Of a stretch of DNA of 46,609 nt, positions 1 through 6,263 are shown piece after piece. The DNA is from Bdellovibrionales bacterium CG12_big_fil_rev_8_21_14_0_65_38_15 (GTDB taxonomy: Bacteria; Bdellovibrionota; Bacteriovoracia; Bacteriovoracales; Bacteriovoracaceae): contig PCUW01000037.1 in the NCBI GenBank assembly GCA_002787775.1, forward strand, positions 1-46,609, read 5' to 3'. The position numbers and the translations under genes were made by a program. Every line of letters begins with the position of its first letter. Position 1 is the first letter of the stretch. The notes under the pieces were generated by a model that saw only the letters and a program-made list of their open reading frames with translations, did not search any database and was not told the DNA's origin.

Positions 1-63
1 ACGCACTACCTTGAGGTGGTAGCGAGTAACATCGTGCTGGTTCAAGTCCAGTCCTGGGCACCA
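1..63 (+). tRNA. tRNA-Leu(GAG), 3' part only
   Basis: The window opens inside a tRNA gene. A perfect 5-bp anticodon stem CTACC/GGTAG encloses the 7-nt loop TTGAGGT, which gives anticodon GAG (Leu). A long variable arm with a CGA/TCG stem follows, as expected for a class II tRNA. Next come a T arm with loop TTCAAGT, the acceptor strand CCTGGGC, discriminator A and an encoded CCA ending at 63. The 5' half lies outside the window. The last bases recur at 2405-2418, which suggests the gene has served as an integration site. Confidence 0.9.
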
Positions 64-64
64 A
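51..64 (+). repeat. putative attL: tRNA-Leu 3' end, copy 1
   Basis: The 14-mer GTCCTGGGCACCAA covers the end of the T arm, the acceptor strand, CCA and one extra base. It recurs identically and in the same orientation at 2405-2418. Such a duplication is the usual footprint of a tyrosine-recombinase element inserted into a tRNA gene 3' end. The match is short, so a tRNA-array remnant remains an alternative. Confidence 0.7.
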
Positions 65-68
65 ATTG

Positions 69-107
69 AAAATAGAAAAGGAACCCACAGGGTTCCTTTT
101 CTATTTT
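69..107 (+). terminator. tRNA-Leu terminator hairpin
   Basis: A perfect stem of about 18 bp (arms roughly 69-86 and 90-107, loop ACA) has the core AAAAGGAACCC/GGGTTCCTTTT and sits six bases after the tRNA. The T-rich right arm and A-rich left arm would let it work in both directions. A near-copy lies after the second tRNA 3' end at 2423-2455. Confidence 0.85.
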
Positions 108-222
108 TATTGCGCCCTCTGTACCTTCATTGCTGCTAACGAGTGACTGAAATGATTTGCGCATCAAGACAGACTCCGCTTCAAATTGGTTTGCAATTTG
201 CCGCAGACCAGAGTTCTGGGCA
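108..222. other. short gene-free stretch inside the island
   Basis: I find no convincing coding sequence between the tRNA terminator and the first island gene stop. The sequence TTCTGGGCAC at 214-223 resembles the tRNA 3' end with one mismatch, but it is too short to call a third att copy. Confidence 0.4.
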
Positions 223-690
223 CTATTCAAAATAAATCCACATTACTTTTCTTTTAGGTGTGTGATTGTCATACTCAAATTGCATTCCTCTTTCTGGGAT
301 TTCAACGAGATATTTATCGGACGCGACATCGCCAGATTTATTGTCAGGTAATTTTTTCTCTAGCCACTTAAATTTTTCAAATCGTTTTTTTAAATAAGTA
401 TAATTATCAAAATCTTTAAAAAAGAAAATTGTCAGATGAGAAATTTTATTTCTATTTTTTCCATAGACATAAGCATCAACTCTAGACTTCTTATATCGAT
501 ATATTTTCATCTTTTTGTTATCGTCGGATAGTGAAATTTCATCTGGTTCACCAAAGAACTTAACAAGTTCAGCGGTTGTTTTGGTCTTCATAACAAGTAA
601 CACTTTATCGATATCATCCAATTGATCAGACTCTGATTGAATTTGTGCACAGGCCACGAATAAGAAAAAGCATATATGGAGAAGTCTCAT
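223..690 (-). CDS. small exported protein or lipoprotein, island cargo
   Basis: This 155-aa protein has an N-terminal hydrophobic signal (MRLLHICFFLFVAC) followed by a polar mature part. The Cys at residue 14 could be a lipobox Cys (FVAC), though the context is not ideal. Residues about 35-60 (TTAELVKFFGEPDE then a Tyr-rich strand) recall the BamE/SmpA-type fold, which is only a weak resemblance. Its ATG overlaps the stop of the upstream HExxH-protein gene (ATGA), so the two are translationally coupled and probably act together in the envelope or outside the cell. The coding sequence is visibly richer in A and T than the housekeeping genes of the window. No function can be named. Confidence 0.75.
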   Translation of the reverse strand: MRLLHICFFLFVACAQIQSESDQLDDIDKVLLVMKTKTTAELVKFFGEPDEISLSDDNKKMKIYRYKKSRVDAYVYGKNRNKISHLTIFFFKDFDNYTYLKKRFEKFKWLEKKLPDNKSGDVASDKYLVEIPERGMQFEYDNHTPKRKVMWIYFE

Positions 691-1379
691 CGATTATCCT
701 TTGATTTAATAATTTCTTCGAGAATTGAAAATGACTTGGGGTTGAACTCTTTCAGGAGCTTTGGGTTTGAATAGTAAACTTCTAAAGTGTTAGCAAAATC
801 TTCGCTTGGCGAATGAGATGAGTCAGGAATAATGACTTTTGACGGGGGAATCGGTCTTTTTCCTTTTTGATAGGTCCAACCGTTAGAAATGAAAAATTGG
901 TGTAATTGTACTGGGTCAAGATCCCAAATCGCAATATGAGCCAATTCATGCAAGAGAACGTCTTTTACCGCCCAAGATTTGAAAAATGCATCAAAGAGAA
1001 TTATCGTTTTGCTTGCTGGAATCGTAAAAGCCGGATTTTTAGTATTTCCGGGATGTGAACTTGCTCTCAAAATGCTAGCAATTTTATATTTTTTTAACCA
1101 AGAAGGAAGCTCATCTAGTTTTGATTGAACCAACGCTTTTTCAGATTGTGTCCATGCTTTAAACTTTCCTTTAAAACCTTTAATCTCACGTCCTGCATCT
1201 TGGAAATAATTATGACCACTTATTGTCCTGCAATGCTCACTTCTTACATGTCCTAAAACCTTTGACCCATCAGTTTTCGTATAGGGCTTTATCCATTGTT
1301 CACGAATGTGAATTTCATTTGGTTTGCAAGCTAAACTTATCGATGGCCATAAAAATAGAATGAAGACTAATAGTCTCAT
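687..1379 (-). CDS. secreted putative zinc metallopeptidase (HExxH), island cargo
   Basis: This 230-aa protein starts with a signal peptide (MRLLVFILFLWPSISLA, cleavage near residue 17). The central stretch LLHELAHIAIWD contains the HExxH zinc motif. A later segment SPSEDFANTLEVYY supplies acidic residues that could be the third ligand, as in gluzincin-type or lethal-factor-like (ATLF) peptidases, where a conserved Glu follows in a similar FA-containing helix. The substrate is unknown. The gene is transcribed with the 155-aa partner through a 4-nt overlap and lies downstream of higBA, all within the tRNA-flanked interval. An AGGA sits about 11 nt before the ATG, so the ribosome site is weak. 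The metallopeptidase call rests on motif order, not on overall similarity. Confidence 0.75.
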   Translation of the reverse strand: MRLLVFILFLWPSISLACKPNEIHIREQWIKPYTKTDGSKVLGHVRSEHCRTISGHNYFQDAGREIKGFKGKFKAWTQSEKALVQSKLDELPSWLKKYKIASILRASSHPGNTKNPAFTIPASKTIILFDAFFKSWAVKDVLLHELAHIAIWDLDPVQLHQFFISNGWTYQKGKRPIPPSKVIIPDSSHSPSEDFANTLEVYYSNPKLLKEFNPKSFSILEEIIKSKDNR

Positions 1380-1409
1380 AGATGCGACTATCCTAAACAG
1401 GTTTATATT

Positions 1410-1862
1410 TCAAATAAATACCGCTGGTTCAACCTTAAACTTTTTTGCTAGCTCACGAATTTGACGAAGATTTAGTTCTCTCTCGCCTTTAAGGATTTTA
1501 GAAACGTTAGGCTGCCCACCAAGTTCCTTGGCCACATCCATTTGCGTAAAGCCTTTTAGTTTCATTAAGTAAGAAAGCATTTCACTCCCTTTAACTTCTG
1601 GAGCTTCGAACATTTTTCCTTCGTAGTCACTAATAAGATCGGTCAGTGTTTCAAGATAAACCTTCATGCCTTCATCCATTTTTTGACTAAGGGCATCCAT
1701 TAGACGCTCTGCAATCGCTAAAGCCGTATGAATCTGCTTTTTAGATGTTATAGGACGAAGTGGAAAAAACTCAACGAGATCGAGATAAGAACCCTCAATT
1801 TTTTGAGGCTTGAATTTAATATCTTTTTGGAGATCGTTGATAATTTTTTTTGCTTGTGCCAT
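1410..1862 (-). CDS. higA: HigA-like antitoxin with Xre-type HTH
   Basis: The protein is about 150 aa. The C-terminal third (LMKLKGFTQMDVAKELGGQPNVSKILKGERELN, split here only by reading frame) is a typical Xre/Cro helix-turn-helix with the TQ..VA..LG.....S..L.G pattern. The N-terminal part is helical and fits the toxin-binding region of long HigA antitoxins. I choose ATG 1862 over ATG 1877 because GGAGAG lies 8 nt before 1862 and the family normally has no extra residues there. With this start the gene begins 2 nt after the higB stop. It should neutralise HigB and repress the operon through the palindrome at 2169-2207. The toxin-first order is typical of higBA. Confidence 0.88.
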   Translation of the reverse strand: MAQAKKIINDLQKDIKFKPQKIEGSYLDLVEFFPLRPITSKKQIHTALAIAERLMDALSQKMDEGMKVYLETLTDLISDYEGKMFEAPEVKGSEMLSYLMKLKGFTQMDVAKELGGQPNVSKILKGERELNLRQIRELAKKFKVEPAVFI

Positions 1863-1864
1863 TT

Positions 1865-2155
1865 CTATTCTCTCCATTTATCTTTGTCATACTCTTTATG
1901 TGTAAGGACATGAGTAACAAGAACAATTTGAAGTCCATACTGTAGTTTAGTGATGGCCCTAACCTTATTTCCACCAACGTCAAAAACGGCTTGGTTTCCA
2001 ACAAAATCTACGTTCACGCCAAAAAGCTCTTTTACATCTTGAGGAGTTTTAAAAGTCGCTCCTTCTATCAATTTCACCCAACGATCAAGCGCCTTGCGAC
2101 TAGTAGGGTGCTTACGCTTAAAAGTATCAATATTTTCTCGTCCAATGAGCTTCAC
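1865..2155 (-). CDS. higB: HigB-type mRNA interferase toxin
   Basis: This 96-aa protein matches the HigB_toxin family (PF09907) throughout: an N-terminal I..ENIDTFKRKHP segment, the WVKLIEGATFKTPQDVK region, then VFDVGGNKVRAI and a C-terminal THKEYDKDKW. Members cleave mRNA at the ribosome and halt growth until the antitoxin is restored. The start is GTG 2155. No Shine-Dalgarno sequence precedes it, and the predicted transcription start coincides with the GTG, so the mRNA may be leaderless. It is followed at once by higA. Within the island it would act as an addiction module. Confidence 0.9.
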   Translation of the reverse strand: MKLIGRENIDTFKRKHPTSRKALDRWVKLIEGATFKTPQDVKELFGVNVDFVGNQAVFDVGGNKVRAITKLQYGLQIVLVTHVLTHKEYDKDKWRE

Positions 2156-2161
2156 AGTTCA

Positions 2162-2207
2162 ATTATATCAAAATGACATGTTTAAAGCAATAAACCATGT
2201 CGTTTTG
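2162..2207 (-). promoter_or_regulatory. higBA promoter and autoregulatory operator
   Basis: On the minus strand there is a -35 box TTGCTT (2190-2185), a 17-bp spacer and a perfect -10 TATAAT (2167-2162). A 12-bp inverted repeat, CAAAATGACATG (2169-2180) and CATGTCGTTTTG (2196-2207), matches at 11 of 12 positions. One arm lies in the spacer and the other just upstream of -35. This layout suits repression by HigA or the HigBA complex. The transcription start predicted 7 nt after -10 falls on the higB GTG. Confidence 0.82.
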
Positions 2208-2404
2208 ACATAATATCGTTGGTGTCCAGCTAAAGCCTGTAGAAAAAACTTGGCGCTAATATGGCGCTAAAATGCCCAAAAATAGGAAAAAAAGATGAAA
2301 ACGGACGATCACAAAAGAGAACTCAAAGTTATACTAACGCACCGTAATCATTAACTAATTTAGTGTAATCATTACACTTTCAAAAAACTGTCTACGTCAC
2401 TTCG
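2208..2404. other. gene-free island end with paired direct repeats and a palindrome
   Basis: No gene longer than 19 codons is supported here. TGGCGCTAA occurs at 2251-2259 and 2262-2270 (11-bp step). GTAATCATTA occurs at 2344-2353 and 2365-2374 (21-bp step, two helical turns). AGTGTAAT-C-ATTACACT (2362-2378) is a perfect palindrome overlapping the second copy. Their position next to the att-like 14-mer suggests recombinase or excisionase arm sites. A tiny ORF (2295-2354, 19 codons) is probably fortuitous. Confidence 0.6.
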
Positions 2405-2418
2405 GTCCTGGGCACCAA
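2405..2418 (+). repeat. putative attR: tRNA-Leu 3' end, copy 2
   Basis: GTCCTGGGCACCAA is repeated exactly from 51-64 in the same orientation, 2354 bp downstream. Sequence upstream of it does not fold into a T arm or anticodon arm, so it is not a second intact tRNA. It is followed by a terminator like the one after the real tRNA. Confidence 0.7.
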
Positions 2419-2422
2419 TTAT

Positions 2423-2455
2423 AAAAAAAAAGGAACCCTTTGGGTTCCTTTTTTT
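2423..2455 (+). terminator. terminator hairpin after att copy 2
   Basis: AAAAAAAGGAACCC (2425-2438), loop TTT and GGGTTCCTTTTTTT (2442-2455) form a 14-bp stem with A and T tracts. The GGAACCC/GGGTTCC core is shared with the hairpin at 69-107. It would isolate the island from the ars operon. Confidence 0.85.
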
Positions 2456-2527
2456 ATGTCTAATATCGAACTAAGCCAATCCACCTTGCTCACATTACTT
2501 TGAAATTCTAAATTTCTGCTAGCATAC

Positions 2528-2559
2528 TTGACTCTGTACTATAGTACGGGGTGTACAAT
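2528..2559 (+). promoter_or_regulatory. MerR-type promoter of the ars operon
   Basis: A -35 TTGACT (2528-2533) and a -10 TACAAT (2554-2559) are separated by 20 bp, the overlong spacer typical of MerR-activated promoters. The spacer holds the perfect palindrome GTACTATAGTAC (2536-2547). The regulator encoded directly downstream most likely binds it, repressing without metal and untwisting the spacer when metal is bound. Confidence 0.88.
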
Positions 2560-2576
2560 CCTAGTAAGGAGAAGTC

Positions 2577-2993
2577 ATGGAAGTTATGACGATTGGAAAA
2601 TTAGCAGAGTTAGCAGGAGTTGGAGTCGAGACCGTTCGATTCTACCAACGAAAAAAAATTCTAAAAGTACCGCCAAAGACTGGAGCTTTTAGAACTTACA
2701 ATAACGATGATGTACAAAAAATCATTTTCATTAAAAAGGCGCAAGAACTCGGCTTTACCTTAAATGAGGTAAAAGAATTATTAGAGCTAAACACAAAACC
2801 ACGAATAACTTGTGGTGAAGTTAAAACAAAAACTCTCAATAAGCTTGATGAAATTAAAGACAAGATTTCAGACTTAGAAAAAATGAAGTCTAGTCTTGAG
2901 CAGCTGGCTTACGCATGCGATTCAAGTCAAGACTCTATTAGACAGTACAAAGTTCAAGAATGTTTCTCGTTTGGTTTAGGATGTAATTGTTAA
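2577..2993 (+). CDS. MerR-family metal(loid)-responsive regulator
   Basis: This 138-aa protein has the MerR winged-helix start (TIGKLAELAGVGVETVRFYQ), the wing, and a long dimerisation helix. Cys79 and Cys114 are 35 residues apart, the same spacing as Cys82 and Cys117 in MerR. The third MerR Cys (126) has no counterpart at the equivalent position. Instead the C-terminus ends in ECFSFGLGCNC (Cys129, 136, 138). AAGGAG lies 5 nt before ATG 2577, favouring it over the ATG three codons on. It heads the arsI-remnant/arsC/aqpS operon behind its own 20-bp-spacer promoter. Arsenite is the likely inducer from context, but Hg(II) or another thiol-seeking metal cannot be excluded. Confidence 0.88.
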   Translation: MEVMTIGKLAELAGVGVETVRFYQRKKILKVPPKTGAFRTYNNDDVQKIIFIKKAQELGFTLNEVKELLELNTKPRITCGEVKTKTLNKLDEIKDKISDLEKMKSSLEQLAYACDSSQDSIRQYKVQECFSFGLGCNC

Positions 2994-3017
2994 ATAAAAG
3001 TAATTAAGGAGAAAAAA

Positions 3018-3107
3018 ATGAAACGTTTTCATATTCATGTTGGTGTTAAAAATTTAGAAAACTCTATCGCTTTTTATTCAACGTTATTTGGAGAGAGCTG
3101 TTGTTAG
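3018..3107 (+). pseudogene. internally deleted arsI/cadI remnant
   Basis: A good ribosome site (AAGGAG at about 3006) precedes ATG 3018. The 29-codon frame starts MKRFHIHVGVKNLENSIAFY and runs through STLFG, the usual N-terminus of ArsI/CadI dioxygenase-fold proteins (C-As lyase or cadmium-induced protein). It then jumps to ESCC and stops. Family members are around 120-160 aa, so the metal-binding core is missing. The terminal CC pair resembles the Cys-rich tail seen in this family, so an internal deletion that kept both ends is the simplest reading. It lies exactly where an arsI gene would sit between the regulator and arsC. Confidence 0.7.
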
Positions 3108-3116
3108 GTAGTGACA

Positions 3117-3548
3117 ATGAAAAAAAAGATCTTATTTTTGTGTACTGGAAACTCATGTCGTTCACAAATGGCCGAGGGATGGTGTCGTTTTTTTTGGGAT
3201 GAAAAGTATGAGTGTTACTCTGCTGGAACTCAAAAACATGGCATGAATACTCGTGCAGTAAAGGTCATGCAAGAAGAGGGGATTGATTTATCGACACACT
3301 TCTCCAAAACTACAGATGAGCTTGCTATTGAGTCTTTTGACTTTGTTGTGACAGTTTGTGACTCCGCTAATGAGGCCTGTCCGTATTTTGCTGGAAGTAA
3401 GATCGTACATCTTGGATTTAACGATCCTCCAGCTTTAACTAAAGATATGATCGATGAGAATCAGATTTTAAACATCTATAGACGAGTCAGAGACGAAATC
3501 AAGACAACGGTTCAAAGGCTTCCAGAATTGATAGGTGATTTATCATGA
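3117..3548 (+). CDS. arsC: thioredoxin-coupled arsenate reductase
   Basis: This 143-aa low-molecular-weight-phosphatase-fold protein carries the P-loop CTGNSCR (Cys9 to Arg15), plus Cys81 and Cys88 in VTVCDSANEACP. These correspond to Cys10, Cys82 and Cys89 of the S. aureus pI258 enzyme, the triad that relays electrons to thioredoxin while reducing arsenate to arsenite in the cytoplasm. I prefer ATG 3117 over GTG 3111 because AGG at 3106 is 8 nt from the ATG but too close to the GTG. The stop overlaps the aquaporin start (ATGA), so product arsenite and its exit channel are made together. Confidence 0.94.
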   Translation: MKKKILFLCTGNSCRSQMAEGWCRFFWDEKYECYSAGTQKHGMNTRAVKVMQEEGIDLSTHFSKTTDELAIESFDFVVTVCDSANEACPYFAGSKIVHLGFNDPPALTKDMIDENQILNIYRRVRDEIKTTVQRLPELIGDLS

Positions 3549-4186
3549 AGACAAAGTTTCTAAGTGAATTTTTAGGTACTGCCTTTTTATTAATGATTAT
3601 TGTTGGATCAGGAATCATGGGGGAGAATCTAGCCAATGGAAATTCGGCCATTGCCTTGTTGGCCAATTCACTAGCAACGGGTTTTGGACTTTTCGTCTTG
3701 ATTCAATGCTTAGGAAGTTTGTCTGGTGCTCACTTTAACCCTGTAGTTAGTTTTGTTGAAAGACTATGGGGAAGAATGACGACGAATGAAATGTTCTTAT
3801 ATTGGATTGCTCAAATTAGCGGGGCTATCACCGGCGTTTTGTTAACACACATCATGTTTAATCAAGATATTTTGCAAATTGCTCAAAAAAGTAGAAATGA
3901 AACTCATTTATGGATCTCTGAAATCATCGCTACTTTTGGACTTATTTCTGTTATTGCCCTTGCTGGGAAAAAGCATGTTGAGTTTGCCCCACTGACTATT
4001 GCCTCATATATCGCTGCAGCTTACTGGTTTACTTCCTCGACATCTTTTGCCAATCCTGCGGTATCAATCGCCCGATCTTTAACCGATACATTTTGCGGTA
4101 TAGCTCCAGCAGGTGTATCGATGTTTATCGTTGCTCAATTTTGTGGTGCCTTAATGTGCTACTTTCTACTTAGAAAAGTTGTTTAG
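3545..4186 (+). CDS. aqpS: aquaglyceroporin of the ars operon (AqpS-like)
   Basis: This 213-aa MIP-family channel has six predicted membrane helices. The two half-helix motifs are NPV (Asn65, in GAHFNPVVS) and NPA (Asn170, in FANPAVSIARS), with the selectivity-filter Arg at about 177. An altered first NPA box is common in aquaporins found in ars operons. In Sinorhizobium, AqpS replaces an arsenite pump: ArsC-made As(OH)3 leaves down its gradient. The direct 4-nt overlap with arsC, and no arsB or acr3 in the window, support the same role here. Confidence 0.9.
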   Translation: MKTKFLSEFLGTAFLLMIIVGSGIMGENLANGNSAIALLANSLATGFGLFVLIQCLGSLSGAHFNPVVSFVERLWGRMTTNEMFLYWIAQISGAITGVLLTHIMFNQDILQIAQKSRNETHLWISEIIATFGLISVIALAGKKHVEFAPLTIASYIAAAYWFTSSTSFANPAVSIARSLTDTFCGIAPAGVSMFIVAQFCGALMCYFLLRKVV

Positions 4187-4295
4187 TATACTCGGGAAAT
4201 AAAGTTAAGCTAACGTAATGACTAAGGGACTTAAGCACAAGTTTAATGCTCTTCTTTCCGATAAGTCTTTGACTATAAGAGCCTTGGAGGCTGTG

Positions 4296-5399
4296 ATGAA
4301 GACTTTGCTTAACACTTTTCTATGTCTTGCTTTGCTTAGCGCATGTAATGAACAGTCTCCATCGAAGCGAAGCGTAGCTTCTGTTAGTGTCAACGCTAGT
4401 CAACCGGCCGTAGAGCAAGGTGAAGTTTGGGGATCACAAGAAACTCAGATGATGCAATCAATAGCTCAAATTTTCCACGACACTCTTATTGAATCAACGG
4501 GTAATGATGAAATCATGAGACGAGATGCTCACCCTAAGCATCATGGTTGTGTGAAATCAGAATTAACCATTGATAATAAGAATCTTCCCAATGAATTAAA
4601 AGTAGGATTATTCAAAGAAAACAATACTTATGCTGGTTTAGTCCGTTTTTCTAATGGAGATCCTGACTTTAGAAAAGCAGATATCGAAAAAGATATTCGC
4701 GGTATGGCGATGAAGTTCTTTGACGTTCCAAGTGAAAACTATTTGCAAGATATTGGCGTAGAAGAAGGATCAAATGTTCATGACTTTGTTTTTATGAATG
4801 CTGACTCCTTTTTTATTCCAAATCCAAAAGCCTATGAAAAGTTTATGAGATCGACACAAGGGCGTTTTGGAGTTTTAGGCTATCTCGCATTTCATTGGAG
4901 AACATTAGGCTCAATATTGAAATCAAGAGTTAAAATCGCTAATCCGCTAGACATTGATTTTGCCAGCGCGACTCCTTACAAATTAGGTCCAACAAGTATG
5001 AAAATGAAGATGGTTTCTTGTAAAGAAACTAAAGACTTTATTCCTGTAAATCCAAGCCATGATTTTCTAGGTGAAGCTCTAGAAAATACTTTGTCACAAA
5101 CAGAAGGATGCTTTGATTTTTATGTTCAACCTAATAAGGATCCAAAAAAGAATGATATCGAAAACGCAATGATTGATTGGGACACAAGTAAATCTCCAAT
5201 GATCCATGTTGGAAAACTAAAAGTTAATAAGCAAAGTGGCTTTCGAATAGAAGAGCAAATGAGCTATTGTGAAAATCTGACGTTTAACCCTTGGCGTGCA
5301 CCTAAAGAGAATAGACCACTTGGAGGCGTTAATAGAATTCGCTTAGAGGTCTATCTTAATCAATCAAAGCTTCGCCATGAGTATAATGGAATTAAATAA
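4296..5399 (+). CDS. catalase-like heme-family lipoprotein
   Basis: About 367 aa from ATG 4296, which has GGAGG 5 nt upstream and begins a lipoprotein signal (MKTLLNTFLCLALLSAC, lipobox LSAC). Upstream in-frame ATG 4218 would put the signal inside the protein. The mature part follows the catalase-related family: RDAHPKHHGCVK, VRFSNG, DIRGMAMKFFDV, HDFVFMNADSFF, the late CENLTFNPW/RPLGG segment, and RLEVYLNQSKLRHEY with the candidate heme-ligand Tyr. It would sit in the periplasm on a membrane anchor, perhaps removing peroxide. It lies 109 bp after aqpS on the same strand and may or may not be co-transcribed. It is convergent with, and only 6 bp from, the EEP gene. Confidence 0.82.
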   Translation: MKTLLNTFLCLALLSACNEQSPSKRSVASVSVNASQPAVEQGEVWGSQETQMMQSIAQIFHDTLIESTGNDEIMRRDAHPKHHGCVKSELTIDNKNLPNELKVGLFKENNTYAGLVRFSNGDPDFRKADIEKDIRGMAMKFFDVPSENYLQDIGVEEGSNVHDFVFMNADSFFIPNPKAYEKFMRSTQGRFGVLGYLAFHWRTLGSILKSRVKIANPLDIDFASATPYKLGPTSMKMKMVSCKETKDFIPVNPSHDFLGEALENTLSQTEGCFDFYVQPNKDPKKNDIENAMIDWDTSKSPMIHVGKLKVNKQSGFRIEEQMSYCENLTFNPWRAPKENRPLGGVNRIRLEVYLNQSKLRHEYNGIK

Positions 5400-5405
5400 T
5401 TTTCT

Positions 5406-6263
5406 TTAGTCGATTTCAAGATCAACAATGACCGCTCTATGGTCAGAGACAAAAACTTTTCTGTCTCCATATCGATGCACATCGACACTCCACATTTTAA
5501 CTGAAAAAGGTGAGCCCTTTGATAGTAAAACATGATCAACGCGACAATCGGGAAAGACTGTGTCCTTCTCAATATTACAGGCATCGTGAATAGAGTAGGG
5601 AGTGTTGGCTAAATAATTGATTGTATCAACTTTATAGTAAGTATCTTCAAACAGATTTTCTTTTAAAAACACTAAGCCTTCCATATCTGGTCTTAGATTT
5701 GTATCAGCGGCAAAAATTATAGGCAGAACCTTTTGACTTAAATGCTGATTTACCATAACGGCGCTTGGGTTCTTGTTTTTAGTTGAATTATCAAAATGTG
5801 AACCGACAAAAGCAAAGTCTAGACCTGAGACTTTGTCTCTAAGCTCTGCATAACGAAGTTTTCTTGGGATACCAAAACGCCAGCCAAAGCTAAAGCGACC
5901 AGATCGTGGCCCTAACCAAAAGGAATAATGTTTTTTAACTTCAAAACGATCTTTTCTAATAAAAAGAGCAGGATCAGCGTAGTTTAAAATGAGCCCATCT
6001 GAGTAAAGAACTTCGTACTGGTTACCAAGTCTTTTATTGATTTTAAAAAGTTGTCTTTTCGTTCTAAATTCCTGAAAACTTATGATATCTGGATTGCTTC
6101 TTTGAACCGTATCAACAATTTGATCAACTCGAGTTTTAAATTTATCAAAATGATCTTTGTCACCACAAATATCGCACATAGTATTGAAGGTCATGACCCT
6201 TAAAGGTGTTGCAAAAATTGAGGTCGATACTAATAGTGTTAAAAAGGTGAGTAGAGTCTTCAC
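5406..6263 (-). CDS. secreted endonuclease/exonuclease/phosphatase-family protein
   Basis: This 285-aa protein has a signal peptide (cleavage near SIFA-TP, residue 19) and the EEP fold: VMTFNTMC near the start, IISFQEFR (metal-binding Glu), GSHFDN, FAADTNLRPD (catalytic Asp and Asn), DHVLLS, and the terminal VSDHRAV with the catalytic His. Family members hydrolyse phosphodiester bonds in nucleic acids or lipids (DNase I, sphingomyelinase-like). The substrate cannot be told from sequence. Start is GTG 6263, touching the TAA of gloA, with GGAG 8 nt upstream inside gloA. The two genes form an operon. Confidence 0.85.
   Translation of the reverse strand: MKTLLTFLTLLVSTSIFATPLRVMTFNTMCDICGDKDHFDKFKTRVDQIVDTVQRSNPDIISFQEFRTKRQLFKINKRLGNQYEVLYSDGLILNYADPALFIRKDRFEVKKHYSFWLGPRSGRFSFGWRFGIPRKLRYAELRDKVSGLDFAFVGSHFDNSTKNKNPSAVMVNQHLSQKVLPIIFAADTNLRPDMEGLVFLKENLFEDTYYKVDTINYLANTPYSIHDACNIEKDTVFPDCRVDHVLLSKGSPFSVKMWSVDVHRYGDRKVFVSDHRAVIVDLEID

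Noticed and set aside
214..223. TTCTGGGCAC as a third tRNA 3'-end copy
   Set aside because: Ten bases with one mismatch is within chance, and no CCA or terminator follows.
2295..2354. 19-codon ORF with a loose ribosome site
   Set aside because: It is very short, lies in the att-proximal repeat region and has no recognisable features.
2390..2417. A second complete tRNA gene
   Set aside because: Only the acceptor strand and CCA can be found; no T, anticodon or D arm folds upstream.
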